Source of the DNA: Bacilli bacterium
GTDB lineage: Bacteria > Bacillota_I > Bacilli_A > RF39 > UBA660
Length of the DNA stretch: 64,000 bases
Direction of reading: 5' to 3'
Assembly (NCBI GenBank): GCA_900758495.1
Contig: CAAERO010000005.1
Coordinates: forward strand, 62,001 to 126,000
The notes beneath the pieces were generated by a model. That model made no database searches and was not told the DNA's origin. It saw only the letters and a list, made by a program, of their open reading frames with translations. Below are positions 34,615-43,585 of this stretch, piece by piece. The position numbers and the translations under genes are program-made. Numbering within the stretch: the stretch's first letter is position 1; the number at the start of each line of letters is the position of its first letter.

Positions 34615-35485
34615 AAGAAGAGCTTTAGGAAAAGGCTTAGAAGAACTATTCAATACTGAACAAATAGATATCAACAAAGTGGAAGAAAAAATAATAGAAA
34701 ATACTCCAAAAAATGAAATCGTAGAACTTAACTTAGATGATTTACGTAGCAATCCTTATCAGCCAAGAAGAACATTTGATGAAGAGGCATTACAAGAATT
34801 GTCATCATCAATTAGAGAATATGGAGTTTTTCAACCTATTATAGCAAAAAAAAGTATTAAAGGTTACGAAATAGTAGCAGGAGAGAGAAGAGTTTTAGCT
34901 AGTAGAATGGCAGGATTAGATAAAATACCTGCGATAGTAAAAGAATTTTCTGATGAAGAAATGATGGAAATAGCTCTTTTGGAAAATTTACAAAGAGAAA
35001 ATTTGAATGCAATGGAAGAAGCACTTGCCTATAAAAAAATTCAACAATCCTTAAATCTAACTCAAGAAGAATTAGCAAGAAAAGTTGGAAAAAGTCGTAG
35101 TCATGTAACAAATATGATGGGTTTACTTAATTTACCAGAAGAAGTAAAAGATATGATTTTAACAAAAGATATTTCTATGGGACATGCAAGAATTTTAAGT
35201 AAATTAGAAGATAAAGAACAAATCAAAAAACTTGCTAATGATGTGATAGAAAAAAAATTAAGTGTGAGACAGTTAGAAGATATTACTAATTCTCCAATAG
35301 ACTTTCAACGAAAGAAAGAAATTAAGCGTAAAGAACGAGAAGGATCAGAATATAGCTATATCGAAAACACTTTGTGTGATAAATTAGGAACTAAAGTAAG
35401 AATTAAGAAAAATAAATTAGAAATTAAATTTGAAAATGCTGCTGATTTAACTAGACTATTAGAAATAATGCAACTTGATAAATAA
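34604..35485 (+). CDS. parB: Chromosome-partitioning protein ParB (Spo0J)
   Basis: ParB/Spo0J is the CTP-dependent clamp that loads at parS, spreads and recruits SMC. The 293-residue protein starts METKRRALGKGLEELF, the basic motif that stimulates ParA ATPase. The CTP boxes are VAGERRVLAS and ENLQRENL. The recognition helix is GKSRSHVTNMMGLL and the later ISMGHARIL, with Arg and Gly at the positions that are Gln and Arg in the Noc-like paralogue. This agrees with parS recognition. A C-terminal dimerisation domain ends the protein. It is translationally coupled to parA. Confidence 0.96.
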   Translation: METKRRALGKGLEELFNTEQIDINKVEEKIIENTPKNEIVELNLDDLRSNPYQPRRTFDEEALQELSSSIREYGVFQPIIAKKSIKGYEIVAGERRVLASRMAGLDKIPAIVKEFSDEEMMEIALLENLQRENLNAMEEALAYKKIQQSLNLTQEELARKVGKSRSHVTNMMGLLNLPEEVKDMILTKDISMGHARILSKLEDKEQIKKLANDVIEKKLSVRQLEDITNSPIDFQRKKEIKRKEREGSEYSYIENTLCDKLGTKVRIKKNKLEIKFENAADLTRLLEIMQLDK

Positions 35486-35519
35486 TAAGTTTTTTTTAGA
35501 AATGTGAGGAAGTGAATAA

Positions 35520-36323
35520 ATGAAAGAATTTTTGGAAACAGATGCTTTTATCTATATATTAAAACCATTGATATATGTTGGTATCTCATATACTATATAC
35601 AGATTTATAAATTTTATTTTACAGCAAATTCTTCTTAAAAATAACGTTTCATCAAAACATAAAAGAAAGCTAGAAACATCAAAAAGTATAATAATAAATG
35701 TTGTTAAGTATTTAATTATTATAATAACAATTCTCTTAATTCTTTCAATTTATCATATAGATGTAAGTAAAATATTTGCAGGACTTGGTATTGCAACAGC
35801 AGTTTTGTCTTTAGCTTTTCAAGATATTGCTAAGGACTTTTTAGCAGGTATGGCAATCTTGTTAGAAGATCAATTTGAAATAGGTGATAATGTTTCTATA
35901 AATGGTTTCCGTGGTGATGTTATTGCAATGGGATTAAAGACAACTAGAATTAAAGACTATAAAGGCGCAGTTAAAATCATATCTAATCATACTATCAATG
36001 AAGTAATTAATTATAGTTTAAATCCTTCATTAGCAGTTGTAGATATTTCGGTTAGTTACGAAAGTGATTTAACTGAGGTAGAACAAGTAATAAATAAAAC
36101 TATGGAAACAATAAATAAAACGTATGATAATTTGAAAGGAAAATGTGAACTATGGGGAGTTGAAAAGTTAGATGACTCTGCTGTAGTTTATAGAGTAGTT
36201 CTAAAAACTAAGTCAAATAAAAACTTTGTAGTTGAAAGAAAAATGAAAAAAGACTTTAAATTAGCTTTGGATGAAGCAGGAATAAAGATACCATATCCAC
36301 AAATAGAGGTGCATAATGAATAA
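35520..36323 (+). CDS. mscS: MscS-family mechanosensitive channel
   Basis: This small-conductance channel for osmotic downshock has 267 residues. Three hydrophobic segments lie at about 12-36, 55-78 and 85-125. The last holds the pore-lining GIATAVLSLAFQDIAKDFLAGMAILLEDQFEIGD, the MscS signature. The cytoplasmic beta domain (GDVIAMGLKTTRIKDYKG) and the alpha/beta C domain follow. It starts 34 nt after parB and overlaps the next gene by 8 nt. Confidence 0.92.
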   Translation: MKEFLETDAFIYILKPLIYVGISYTIYRFINFILQQILLKNNVSSKHKRKLETSKSIIINVVKYLIIIITILLILSIYHIDVSKIFAGLGIATAVLSLAFQDIAKDFLAGMAILLEDQFEIGDNVSINGFRGDVIAMGLKTTRIKDYKGAVKIISNHTINEVINYSLNPSLAVVDISVSYESDLTEVEQVINKTMETINKTYDNLKGKCELWGVEKLDDSAVVYRVVLKTKSNKNFVVERKMKKDFKLALDEAGIKIPYPQIEVHNE

Positions 36324-36513
36324 CAATTATAAAATTGGAACTAAACTGATTTTAAAAAAAGGTCATCCTTGCGGAACAAATGAGTGGGAAGTTATTCGAC
36401 TGGGAGTTGATATTAAATTAAAATGTTGTCATTGTGGTAGAACTATACTAATACCTAGAGTAGATCTTAATAAAAAGATTAAGAAAGAAAAAGAGGAAAA
36501 TAATGAAGGATAA
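36316..36513 (+). CDS. DUF951-family zinc-ribbon-like small protein
   Basis: This small basic protein of 65 residues has the family pattern LKKGHPCGTNEWEVIRLGVDIKLKC followed by CHCGRTILIPR. Four cysteines (HPCG, KCC, CHCG) suggest a metal site. The family lies next to mscS and ychF near parB in many Bacilli, and its function is not known. It overlaps both neighbours, so it is expressed from the same transcript. Confidence 0.85.
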   Translation: MNNNYKIGTKLILKKGHPCGTNEWEVIRLGVDIKLKCCHCGRTILIPRVDLNKKIKKEKEENNEG

Positions 36514-38098
36514 GAAAAAACTGAAACTTAAAAAATTCTATTTTCATCCTATCACAGTTTTCATTTTTTTAACTGTAATAACAATATTACTTAGTACTAT
36601 TTTGTCAGCTTTACAAATGCAAGGCACATATAGTAAGGTAAATACAGCAAACTATGAACTTGAAAGTGTTCTAGTTACTGTTAAAAATATGTTAACATTT
36701 GATGGGATGAAATTTATATTTAGTAATGCTTTACGTAACTTTTTATCTTTTGCGCCATTTGGAATGTTAATTCTTACATTGATTGGTTTGTCTGTCTCTC
36801 AATCAACAGGTTTTCTTGATACATTTATTGAACGAAAAGTTAAAAAAATTGATAAAAAGATTGTTACTTTTATAATTATATTCTTAGCTACAGTATCATC
36901 TTTGATAAATGATATAGGATATGTCCTATTGATACCGTTAGCCGCAATAATATTTAAAGCAAATAATCGAAATCCATTTGCAGGAATAGTAGCAGCTTTT
37001 TGTGGAGTTAGTTTTGGCTCAGCAATAAGTTTATTTGTTGGTTCCACTGAGGTGAATCTAATCCCTTATACTACGTCAGCAGCTAGATTAATTGATCAGA
37101 ATATTCATATAAGTTTAACTTCAAATTTATTTATAATAGTTGCTTTTTCGATAATATTGTCTCTTATAGGAACAATTATTGTAGAAAATATTGTAGTAAA
37201 ACGACTTGGTAGATATAAAGATAATTGTGATGAAACAAAGACTGAAGAACTTGAGGTGTTAGATGAAGAAGCAGTAGAACAAGAAAGAATCGCTAAAGAG
37301 AAAAAGGAAAAAGTTGGTCTTAGATATGCTTTAATAACCAGTGGTATTGTTATAATAGCGTTTATTTATATGATAATACCAAACTTACCATCAAGTGGAA
37401 TGCTTCTTGATATGAGCGAAGATACCTATCTTGGTCAATTATTTGGTACAAATTCCTATTTTCAGGATGGTTTTACTTATATGGTAAGCTTATTGTTTAT
37501 TCTTACCAGTATTGCATATGGAGTAGGTGCTAAAACAATAAAAAATGATAAAAGTTTAATATATGGCTGTGAAAAAATGTTTTCTTCTAGCGCTGAGATG
37601 GTCATGCTTTTATTTGTAGTTAGCCAGTTTATTTCAATATTTAAAGAAACAAATATTGGAACAATTGTTGCAATATGGGCTGCCAATATTTTGGGAAGTA
37701 TATCTTTTAATGGTTTTCCACTGATAATATTTTCTTTAATACTAATTGCCATTGCAAATTTATTTGTTACAACACCGTCGAGTAAGTGGCAGATTTTCGC
37801 TCCTGTTATGGTACCAGCAATGATGCAAGCAAATATTTCTCCACAATTTGCTCAATTTATATTAAGAGCAGGAAGTTCTATGACGGCTGGTATTACTCCA
37901 TTGTTGGCTTCATTTGCTATTTATATAGGTTACTTAAATATTTATAATAAAGATAAGTCTAAGCCAATAACAATTCATCAAGCAATCGCCTATGTAATGC
38001 CATATTTTACAATAATAGCTATTTCTTGGATTTTGTTAACAATCGGCTGGTATTTAATAGGTTTACCAATTGGACCGTCAGTATATCCAACATTATAA
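36503..38098 (+). CDS. AbgT-family transporter
   Basis: The 531-residue membrane protein has about 11-12 hydrophobic segments. The AbgT signature is visible: SSLINDIGYVLLIPLAAIIF and the following NPFAGIVAAFCGVSFGSAISLFVGSTEVNL, then a second half with GTIVAIWAANIL and TTPSSKWQIFAPVMVPAMM. Members export or import p-aminobenzoyl-glutamate or sulfonamides; the substrate here is not shown. A charged cytoplasmic loop lies at about residues 235-272. It is the last gene of the parA-to-transporter run. Confidence 0.85.
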   Translation: MKDKKKLKLKKFYFHPITVFIFLTVITILLSTILSALQMQGTYSKVNTANYELESVLVTVKNMLTFDGMKFIFSNALRNFLSFAPFGMLILTLIGLSVSQSTGFLDTFIERKVKKIDKKIVTFIIIFLATVSSLINDIGYVLLIPLAAIIFKANNRNPFAGIVAAFCGVSFGSAISLFVGSTEVNLIPYTTSAARLIDQNIHISLTSNLFIIVAFSIILSLIGTIIVENIVVKRLGRYKDNCDETKTEELEVLDEEAVEQERIAKEKKEKVGLRYALITSGIVIIAFIYMIIPNLPSSGMLLDMSEDTYLGQLFGTNSYFQDGFTYMVSLLFILTSIAYGVGAKTIKNDKSLIYGCEKMFSSSAEMVMLLFVVSQFISIFKETNIGTIVAIWAANILGSISFNGFPLIIFSLILIAIANLFVTTPSSKWQIFAPVMVPAMMQANISPQFAQFILRAGSSMTAGITPLLASFAIYIGYLNIYNKDKSKPITIHQAIAYVMPYFTIIAISWILLTIGWYLIGLPIGPSVYPTL

Positions 38099-38100
38099 CT

Positions 38101-38129
38101 TTGACAATTTGTATTAATTAGATTAAAAT
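38101..38129 (+). promoter_or_regulatory. Promoter of ychF
   Basis: TTGACA and TAAAAT with a 17-bp spacer. Confidence 0.7.
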
Positions 38130-38179
38130 AATAAAGGAAATTATGATATTTTCTTTTTATTTTGGAGGGAGTTTTATTT

Positions 38180-39280
38180 ATGAGTTTAAAAGCAGGAATT
38201 ATAGGATTACCAAATGTAGGTAAAAGTACTTTATTTAATGCGATTACTAATCAGCATATTTTAGCAGAAAATTATCCGTTTGCTACTATTGACCCAAATG
38301 TTGGAGTAGTTAATGTTAAGGATACTCGTTTAGATAAACTAACAGAAATGTATGAGCCAAAAAAAACAATACCAACAAGTTATGAATTTACAGATATAGC
38401 TGGACTTGTTAGAGGTGCTAGTAAGGGAGAAGGACTTGGTAATAAGTTTTTGTCACATATAAGAGAAACAGATGCTATTGTAGAAGTAGTAAGATGTTTT
38501 GATAATGGAAAGATAATTCACGTTGATGGAAATGTTGATCCAATAAGGGACTTAGAAACTATTAATTTAGAATTGATTATTAGTGACTTAGAAATGGTAA
38601 CCAATCGTTTAGGAAAAATTAGTAAAAGAGCACTAATGAGCAAAGATAAGCAAGAAAAATTAGAATATGAGTTATTAGAAAAAATTAAAGCAACTTTGGA
38701 ATCAAATCAACCAATAAGGCATATTGATTTTAAAGATGATGAATTAACGTTATTGAAATCTTATAATTTCTTGACAATAAAACCTATTATCTATGTTGCA
38801 AATATAGATGAAGGTATGATAGGATTAGATGATAATAATTATGTAAAAGAAGTGAAAGAGTATGCCCAGAAAGAGGGGGCTTCTGTAGTTGTATTATGTG
38901 CCAAAATAGAAGAAGAACTAAGTGAACTAAATGAAGCAGACAAAAAAGATATGTTAGAAGCACTAGGTTTGGATAGAAGTGGTCTTGAACAACTAATTTT
39001 AACTACTTATGATTTATTAGGATTAGCAACTTATTTTACTGTGGGAAAAGATGAAGTGCGTGCTTGGACGTTTAAAAAAGGAATGACCGCTAAGAGATGT
39101 GCAGGTATTATTCATACAGATTTTGAAAAAGGCTTTATTAAAGCAGAGGTTATTAGTTATAGTGATCTAGTAGAATATGGTAGTGAGTTAAAGACTAGAG
39201 AGGCAGGAAGAGCTAGAATAGAAGGCAAGGATTACATAATGCAAGATGGAGATATTTGTCATTTTAGATTTAATAATTAA
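38180..39280 (+). CDS. ychF: Obg-like ATPase YchF
   Basis: YchF/OLA1 is a P-loop protein of the Obg family that prefers ATP and associates with ribosomes. The 366 residues have Walker A GLPNVGKST (about 8-16), NYPFATIDPN, a DIAGLVRGASKGEGLGNKFL switch II and a C-terminal TGS domain (AWTFKKGMTAKRCAGIIHTDFEKGFI). The NKxD motif is replaced by VANIDEG, typical for the family. The start at 38180 has GGAGGGAG upstream. Confidence 0.96.
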   Translation: MSLKAGIIGLPNVGKSTLFNAITNQHILAENYPFATIDPNVGVVNVKDTRLDKLTEMYEPKKTIPTSYEFTDIAGLVRGASKGEGLGNKFLSHIRETDAIVEVVRCFDNGKIIHVDGNVDPIRDLETINLELIISDLEMVTNRLGKISKRALMSKDKQEKLEYELLEKIKATLESNQPIRHIDFKDDELTLLKSYNFLTIKPIIYVANIDEGMIGLDDNNYVKEVKEYAQKEGASVVVLCAKIEEELSELNEADKKDMLEALGLDRSGLEQLILTTYDLLGLATYFTVGKDEVRAWTFKKGMTAKRCAGIIHTDFEKGFIKAEVISYSDLVEYGSELKTREAGRARIEGKDYIMQDGDICHFRFNN

Positions 39281-39349
39281 TCCTAAATAAAAAAAGTTAT
39301 TTGATGTATATAATTATTATGTAGACCTAGCAACAAATTATATATGTAA

Positions 39350-39444
39350 TAATAAAAATCAAAAATTATAGGGCATCACTTGTCCGAATTTAAGCCTGTG
39401 GAGAAAGAAATTTCTGTGAAGCAGGAAGAATGTATAAGATGGTA
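39350..39444 (+). pseudogene. Probable 3' remnant of an IS605-type tnpB
   Basis: One frame ending at the TAA at 39442-39444 reads GHHLSEFKPVEKEISVKQEE just before the stop. KPVE followed by VKQE is the usual C-terminal ending of TnpB proteins. The rest of the gene is gone. The remnant lies directly upstream of the rpsF promoter. The alternative is chance coding-like sequence. Confidence 0.5.
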
Positions 39445-39479
39445 AATACATACTTTTTGTAAAAAAATATGTATTAGTC

Positions 39480-39508
39480 TAGACAGGAAAGTTAAGTTCT
39501 GTTATAAT
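39480..39508 (+). promoter_or_regulatory. Promoter of rpsF-ssb-rpsR
   Basis: TAGACA and TATAAT with a 17-bp spacer. Confidence 0.8.
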
Positions 39509-39576
39509 ACAGTCGAGTATTTAAATACTCCTTATCTAACAAAAGTTAGGTCGTATGTCCAAAAGGAGGTGTAATA
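39509..39576 (+). promoter_or_regulatory. Structured leader of rpsF
   Basis: The 5' untranslated region contains the palindrome GAGTATTTAAATACTC (39515-39530) and a CTAAC-AAAA-GTTAG hairpin (39536-39549), then AAGGAGGTG. Autogenous control by S6:S18 through a leader structure is known in many bacteria; I could not confirm the specific motif. Confidence 0.4.
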
Positions 39577-39864
39577 ATGAATAAGTATGAAATCATGTTT
39601 ATTGTTAAGCCAGATTTAGAAGAGTCTGCAATAAAAAAAGAAGCAGACAACTTAAAAAAGGTATTGACAAACTTAGAAGCTAAATTTGTTGAAGAAAAAG
39701 CAATGGGTCAAAGAGAATTAGCTTATGAAATCAAGAAATATAAGAATGGTTATTATTTCTTATTCGTAGTAGAAGCTTCACACGAAGCAGTAAAAGAATT
39801 CGACCGTTTAGCTGGTATCAATGAAAATATTTTACGTCATTTAATTATTCGTAAAGAAGACTAG
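39577..39864 (+). CDS. rpsF: 30S ribosomal protein S6
   Basis: The 95-residue protein starts MNKYEIMFIVKPDLEE and has the S6 signature AYEIKKYKNGYYFLFVVEA. A strong AAGGAGGTG precedes it. ssb follows after 14 nt, the conserved rpsF-ssb-rpsR operon. Confidence 0.97.
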   Translation: MNKYEIMFIVKPDLEESAIKKEADNLKKVLTNLEAKFVEEKAMGQRELAYEIKKYKNGYYFLFVVEASHEAVKEFDRLAGINENILRHLIIRKED

Positions 39865-39878
39865 AAAAAGAGGTAACT

Positions 39879-40397
39879 ATGAATAAAGTAATTTTAATAG
39901 GTCGTTTAACAAGAGACCCTGAGTTACGTTATACTGGTAGTAATACTCCGGTAGCAACATTTAGTCTTGCTGTAAATCGTCCATTCACTAATCAGAGTGG
40001 TGAAAGAGAAGCAGACTTTATTAATTGTGTTGTTTGGAGAAAATTAGCAGAAACAGTAAAAAATTATTTATCTCAAGGAAGTCAAGTAGCAGTTGAAGGA
40101 AGAATTCAAACTAGAAACTATGATGATCAGAACGGTCAAAAGCGTTATGTTACAGAAGTGATTGTAGAAAATATTGATTTTGTTGGCTCAAGAAAGGATA
40201 ATTCGCAAGGACAAGTATCACAATCAATGCCAACAACACAATCTACAAATTTTAATAATCAACAGAATTCAACTGAAGCAACTCCTTATGATTTTAGTGC
40301 AACACCAACTTCACCAGCAGGAACTAATATATCAAGTGATCCTTATGCTGAATTTGGTTCTAATATCGAGATAAATGATGATGAATTACCATTTTAA
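39879..40397 (+). CDS. ssb: Single-stranded DNA-binding protein
   Basis: SSB coats single-stranded DNA and recruits repair and replication partners. The 172-residue protein has the OB fold (NKVILIGRLTRDPELRYTGS, INCVVWRKLAETV) in residues 1-105, then a Gln/Asn/Ser/Thr-rich linker, and ends in the acidic tip DDELPF that binds partner proteins. Confidence 0.97.
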   Translation: MNKVILIGRLTRDPELRYTGSNTPVATFSLAVNRPFTNQSGEREADFINCVVWRKLAETVKNYLSQGSQVAVEGRIQTRNYDDQNGQKRYVTEVIVENIDFVGSRKDNSQGQVSQSMPTTQSTNFNNQQNSTEATPYDFSATPTSPAGTNISSDPYAEFGSNIEINDDELPF

Positions 40398-40412
40398 AAA
40401 GGAGGTTAATTT

Positions 40413-40628
40413 ATGGCAGAATTTTATCGTAAAAAGAAAAAAGTATGTTTAATGTGTCAAGGTAAAAATTTTGATTATAAAGATGTTGATATTCTTAAAA
40501 AGTACGTTAACGAAAGAGGAAAAATTTTACCTCGTCGTGTTACAGGTGCTTGTGCAAAACATCAACGTGTCATTGCTAATGAAATTAAGAGAGCACGTCA
40601 AATAGCTTTATTACCATTCACAAAGTAA
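40413..40628 (+). CDS. rpsR: 30S ribosomal protein S18
   Basis: The 71-residue protein contains [19 protein letters not shown] and ends IALLPFTK, typical of S18. Cys13 and Cys16 (CLMCQG) suggest the zinc-binding form of the N terminus. AAAGGAGG precedes the ATG. Confidence 0.96.
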   Translation: MAEFYRKKKKVCLMCQGKNFDYKDVDILKKYVNERGKILPRRVTGACAKHQRVIANEIKRARQIALLPFTK

Positions 40629-40633
40629 TACTT

Positions 40634-40668
40634 AAGGTTGAAAATTGATTAGTTTTCAACCTTTTTTT
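40634..40668 (+). terminator. Terminator of the rpsF operon
   Basis: AAGGTTGAAAA and TTTTCAACCTT form a stem with an 8-nt loop, followed by a T-run. Confidence 0.9.
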
Positions 40669-40747
40669 ATAATTAATACTTTGCAAAAAAACTTTAGATG
40701 GTTTGATTTTTGAGGCTAAAAATGATATATTATAACTGTAATTTTAT

Positions 40748-40774
40748 AAAGAAGAATTAACATCTTCTTTTTTT
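40748..40774 (+). terminator. Hairpin with T-run in the leader of the DHH phosphodiesterase gene
   Basis: AAAGAAGA and TCTTCTTT, followed by further T residues, lie 24 nt before the start codon and downstream of a possible TATAAC -10 element. It may be an attenuator or the end of read-through transcripts. Confidence 0.55.
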
Positions 40775-40797
40775 AAAATCGAATAGAGGTGGTTGTT

Positions 40798-41787
40798 TTG
40801 AAAATTAATGAAAAGAAAAAAGAACTGAAAAAATTAATTCGAGGTGCTAAGACTATATTTATAATGGCTCATAAAAACTTAGATTTAGATGCGTTAGGTA
40901 GTTCGATAGGATTATATTCAATTCTAGAAAAGCAAAAGAAAAATTGTTATCTAATAATAAACGATAAAGAACACGAATTAGGTGTGGAAAAAGTTTTGAG
41001 AGAACTGGACGGATGTTTACAGATAATTAATGGTCAAGAGGTAGAAGAGAATCTTTATCTACGTAAAAAAAGAAATCTATTATTTATTCTAGACACCAAT
41101 AAGAAAGAATTAGTTCAAAATTATGAAGTTGTTTCTTTGTTTAATGATGAACAAATTGTTATAATAGATCATCACGAACTTGGTGAAACTTCAATCGAAT
41201 GTAGTAATAGAATAATTGACAATACAGTATCAAGTACATGTGAAATGATAACTAATCTAATAGAGGAATATAATTCACAAATAGATCCATATTATGCTAC
41301 TTTATTATTATCTGGAATAGTTTTAGATACAAATAACTTTACATTAAAAACTAACAATGAAACATATTATAGTGCCTATTATTTATCTTGTTTAGGTGCT
41401 AGTACCACTAAAGTTCAATATCTATTGAAACAAGACTTAAAAGATTATATGGAACGTCAAAAATTGATTACCAATGTTCAAGTAATTAATGATAAAATAG
41501 CAATTGCTAAAGGAAGTAGTTATGCCATATATCGAAGAGAAGATTTAGCAAAAATAGCTGATACTTTATTATTTTTTAATGACATAGAGTTGTCGTTTGT
41601 AATAGCAAAAACTTCTAATAATATGACATCAGTTAGTGGCCGAAGTATTGGTAAGAAAAGTATAGCTAATATTTTATCTAAATTAGGTGGTGGAGGAGAT
41701 AAAATGGGGGGAGCAGCTCAATTTGAAAATGTTCCAATCAGTAAAGTAATAGAAAAATTAAATCAAGCTATAAAGGAGGAAGAATAA
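40798..41787 (+). CDS. Stand-alone DHH/DHHA1 phosphodiesterase (GdpP-like catalytic part)
   Basis: Bacillus GdpP (about 659 residues: membrane helices, PAS, degenerate GGDEF, DHH, DHHA1) degrades c-di-AMP and lies just before rplI. Here the gene in that place encodes only about 329 residues with DLDALGSSIG, FILDTN, IIDHHE and VLDTNNFT metal motifs and the DHHA1 glycine-rich GGGGDKMGGAAQFE. The membrane, PAS and GGDEF parts are absent, and no upstream remnant is visible. The TTG at 40798 with AGAGGTGG 5 nt upstream is the likely start; a GTG at 40789 overlaps that site. Its substrate may be c-di-AMP or its product pApA. Confidence 0.85.
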   Translation: MKINEKKKELKKLIRGAKTIFIMAHKNLDLDALGSSIGLYSILEKQKKNCYLIINDKEHELGVEKVLRELDGCLQIINGQEVEENLYLRKKRNLLFILDTNKKELVQNYEVVSLFNDEQIVIIDHHELGETSIECSNRIIDNTVSSTCEMITNLIEEYNSQIDPYYATLLLSGIVLDTNNFTLKTNNETYYSAYYLSCLGASTTKVQYLLKQDLKDYMERQKLITNVQVINDKIAIAKGSSYAIYRREDLAKIADTLLFFNDIELSFVIAKTSNNMTSVSGRSIGKKSIANILSKLGGGGDKMGGAAQFENVPISKVIEKLNQAIKEEE

Positions 41788-42227
41788 TGAAAGTGATTTT
41801 TTGTCAAGATGTAAAAGGTGTAGGAAAAAAAGATGATATAAAAGAAGTAAAAGATGGTTATGCCATAAACTATTTAATGAAGAAAAATCTTGCAGTAGTT
41901 GCCAATCAGGAAAACATAGTAAAACTAAAAAAGGAACAATCACAAAGAAAAGAAGATTATGATAATGCTAAACAAGAAGCAATTGAAATAAAGAAAAAAT
42001 TAGAAAAAATGACATTAACTTTTAAAGTAAAAACAGGCGAAGGAGATCGCGTTTTTGGAAGTATTAGTCAAAAACAAATTAAAGAAAAATTAAAGGAAAA
42101 TGAATTTAATATAGAAAAAAATCAAATTAAATTAGAAGATTCCTTAGCTTCTTTAGGATTTCATAAAGTGGTAATAGAACTACATAAGGAAGTTAGCGCA
42201 ATCATTAAAATTCATTTAGTAAAGTAA
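41787..42227 (+). CDS. rplI: 50S ribosomal protein L9
   Basis: This is a 146-residue two-domain protein. The N domain has VKGVGKKDDIKEVKDGYAINYLMKK (about 9-33), followed by a long connecting helix and the C domain with RVFGSISQKQI. It shares the A of its ATG with the stop of the upstream DHH gene, and dnaB follows 10 nt later, as in Bacillus. Confidence 0.97.
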   Translation: MKVIFCQDVKGVGKKDDIKEVKDGYAINYLMKKNLAVVANQENIVKLKKEQSQRKEDYDNAKQEAIEIKKKLEKMTLTFKVKTGEGDRVFGSISQKQIKEKLKENEFNIEKNQIKLEDSLASLGFHKVVIELHKEVSAIIKIHLVK

Positions 42228-42237
42228 GGAGGGCAAA

Positions 42238-43584
42238 ATGGCCTTAAGAGAGTTACCTAATAATAAAGAAGCAGAAATGAGTGTTTTAGGTTCTTGTTTT
42301 CTATCATCATCAGCTGCTACTTTAGCAATAGAAAATTTAACTGAATCAAGCTTTTTTGATTTAAGAAATGCAAAAATCTTTAAGGCTTTTCAAAACTTAC
42401 ATGAAGAGAAGATACCATTAGACTTAACAACAGTTACGACAGAACTAACTAAGATGAATTCTTTAACAGATGCAGGAGGTGTATCTTATTTAACTGAAAT
42501 AGTTGAATTTGTTCCAACTGCTAGTAATGTAGATTATTATATTCAAGAAGTAGAAAAGACTTCACTTTTAAGAGGACTAATAGATACTGCAACCAACATA
42601 GCAACACTGGGCTATAATCAAGAAGAAAATGTTAATGATATTTTAGATTTAGCAGAAAAACAAATATTAAATATAGCAAAGAATCGAAAAAGTGGTGAAT
42701 TTCAAAGTATTCAAGATATACTAATTAAGACACAAGAAGATCTTGAAAAATTATCAGAATCTAAAGGAGAAATAACTGGAATAGCCACTGGTTGGTATGA
42801 TTTTGATAAGTTAACCGCTGGTTTGCATGAAAATGAAATGATAATAATAGCAGCACGTCCTGGTATGGGGAAAACTGCTTTTGCTCTAAATCTTGCTACT
42901 TATGTAACTACTCATTCTGATAATACCGTCGCAGTATTCAACTTAGAAATGGGTGCTAGTCAGTTAGCTAATCGTATTATTTCATCACTTGGGCAAATAG
43001 AAGGTTATAAAATGCGAACTGGTAAATTGTTAAATCAGGATTGGAAAAGGTTTAACGAAGCTACGACACAATTATCAAAAGCTAAACTATACATAGATGA
43101 TACTCCTGGAATAACTATTGGAGAGATAAGAGCTAAATGTAGAAGGTTAGCAAGTTCTAGTGACGGACTAGATTTGGTAATTATCGACTACTTACAATTA
43201 ATTTCTGGTGGAAAGAATTATGGAAGTAATAGACAACAAGAAGTAGCAGATATTTCGCGTAGTTTAAAGACTCTAGCTATGGAACTTCATATTCCAATAA
43301 TAGCTTTAGCTCAGTTGTCACGTAGCGTTGAGGGAAGAGAAGATAAAAGGCCTATGCTTTCAGATTTACGCGAGTCTGGTTCTATTGAACAAGATGCAGA
43401 CTTGGTAGGATTTTTATATCGAGATGATTATTATAATAAAGAAGCAAAGAAAGATGCTACCAGTGTTAGCGAATTTATCATTGCCAAGCATAGAAATGGT
43501 CCTCAAGCAACAATTCAATTGTTATTTAAAAAAGACACTTCAACTTTTCTTAATATGACAAATGGTCCAGAAGAGGAGGAATAG
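42238..43584 (+). CDS. dnaB: Replicative DNA helicase
   Basis: DnaB (DnaC in Bacillus) is the hexameric replicative helicase. The 448-residue protein has the N-terminal collar domain (LPNNKEAEMSVLGSCFL) and a RecA-like domain with Walker A ARPGMGKTAFALNLA near residue 205, Walker B LVIIDYLQLISG and arginine-finger region LSDLRESGSIEQDAD. No intein is present at the P-loop. Confidence 0.97.
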   Translation: MALRELPNNKEAEMSVLGSCFLSSSAATLAIENLTESSFFDLRNAKIFKAFQNLHEEKIPLDLTTVTTELTKMNSLTDAGGVSYLTEIVEFVPTASNVDYYIQEVEKTSLLRGLIDTATNIATLGYNQEENVNDILDLAEKQILNIAKNRKSGEFQSIQDILIKTQEDLEKLSESKGEITGIATGWYDFDKLTAGLHENEMIIIAARPGMGKTAFALNLATYVTTHSDNTVAVFNLEMGASQLANRIISSLGQIEGYKMRTGKLLNQDWKRFNEATTQLSKAKLYIDDTPGITIGEIRAKCRRLASSSDGLDLVIIDYLQLISGGKNYGSNRQQEVADISRSLKTLAMELHIPIIALAQLSRSVEGREDKRPMLSDLRESGSIEQDADLVGFLYRDDYYNKEAKKDATSVSEFIIAKHRNGPQATIQLLFKKDTSTFLNMTNGPEEEE

Positions 43585-43585
43585 A

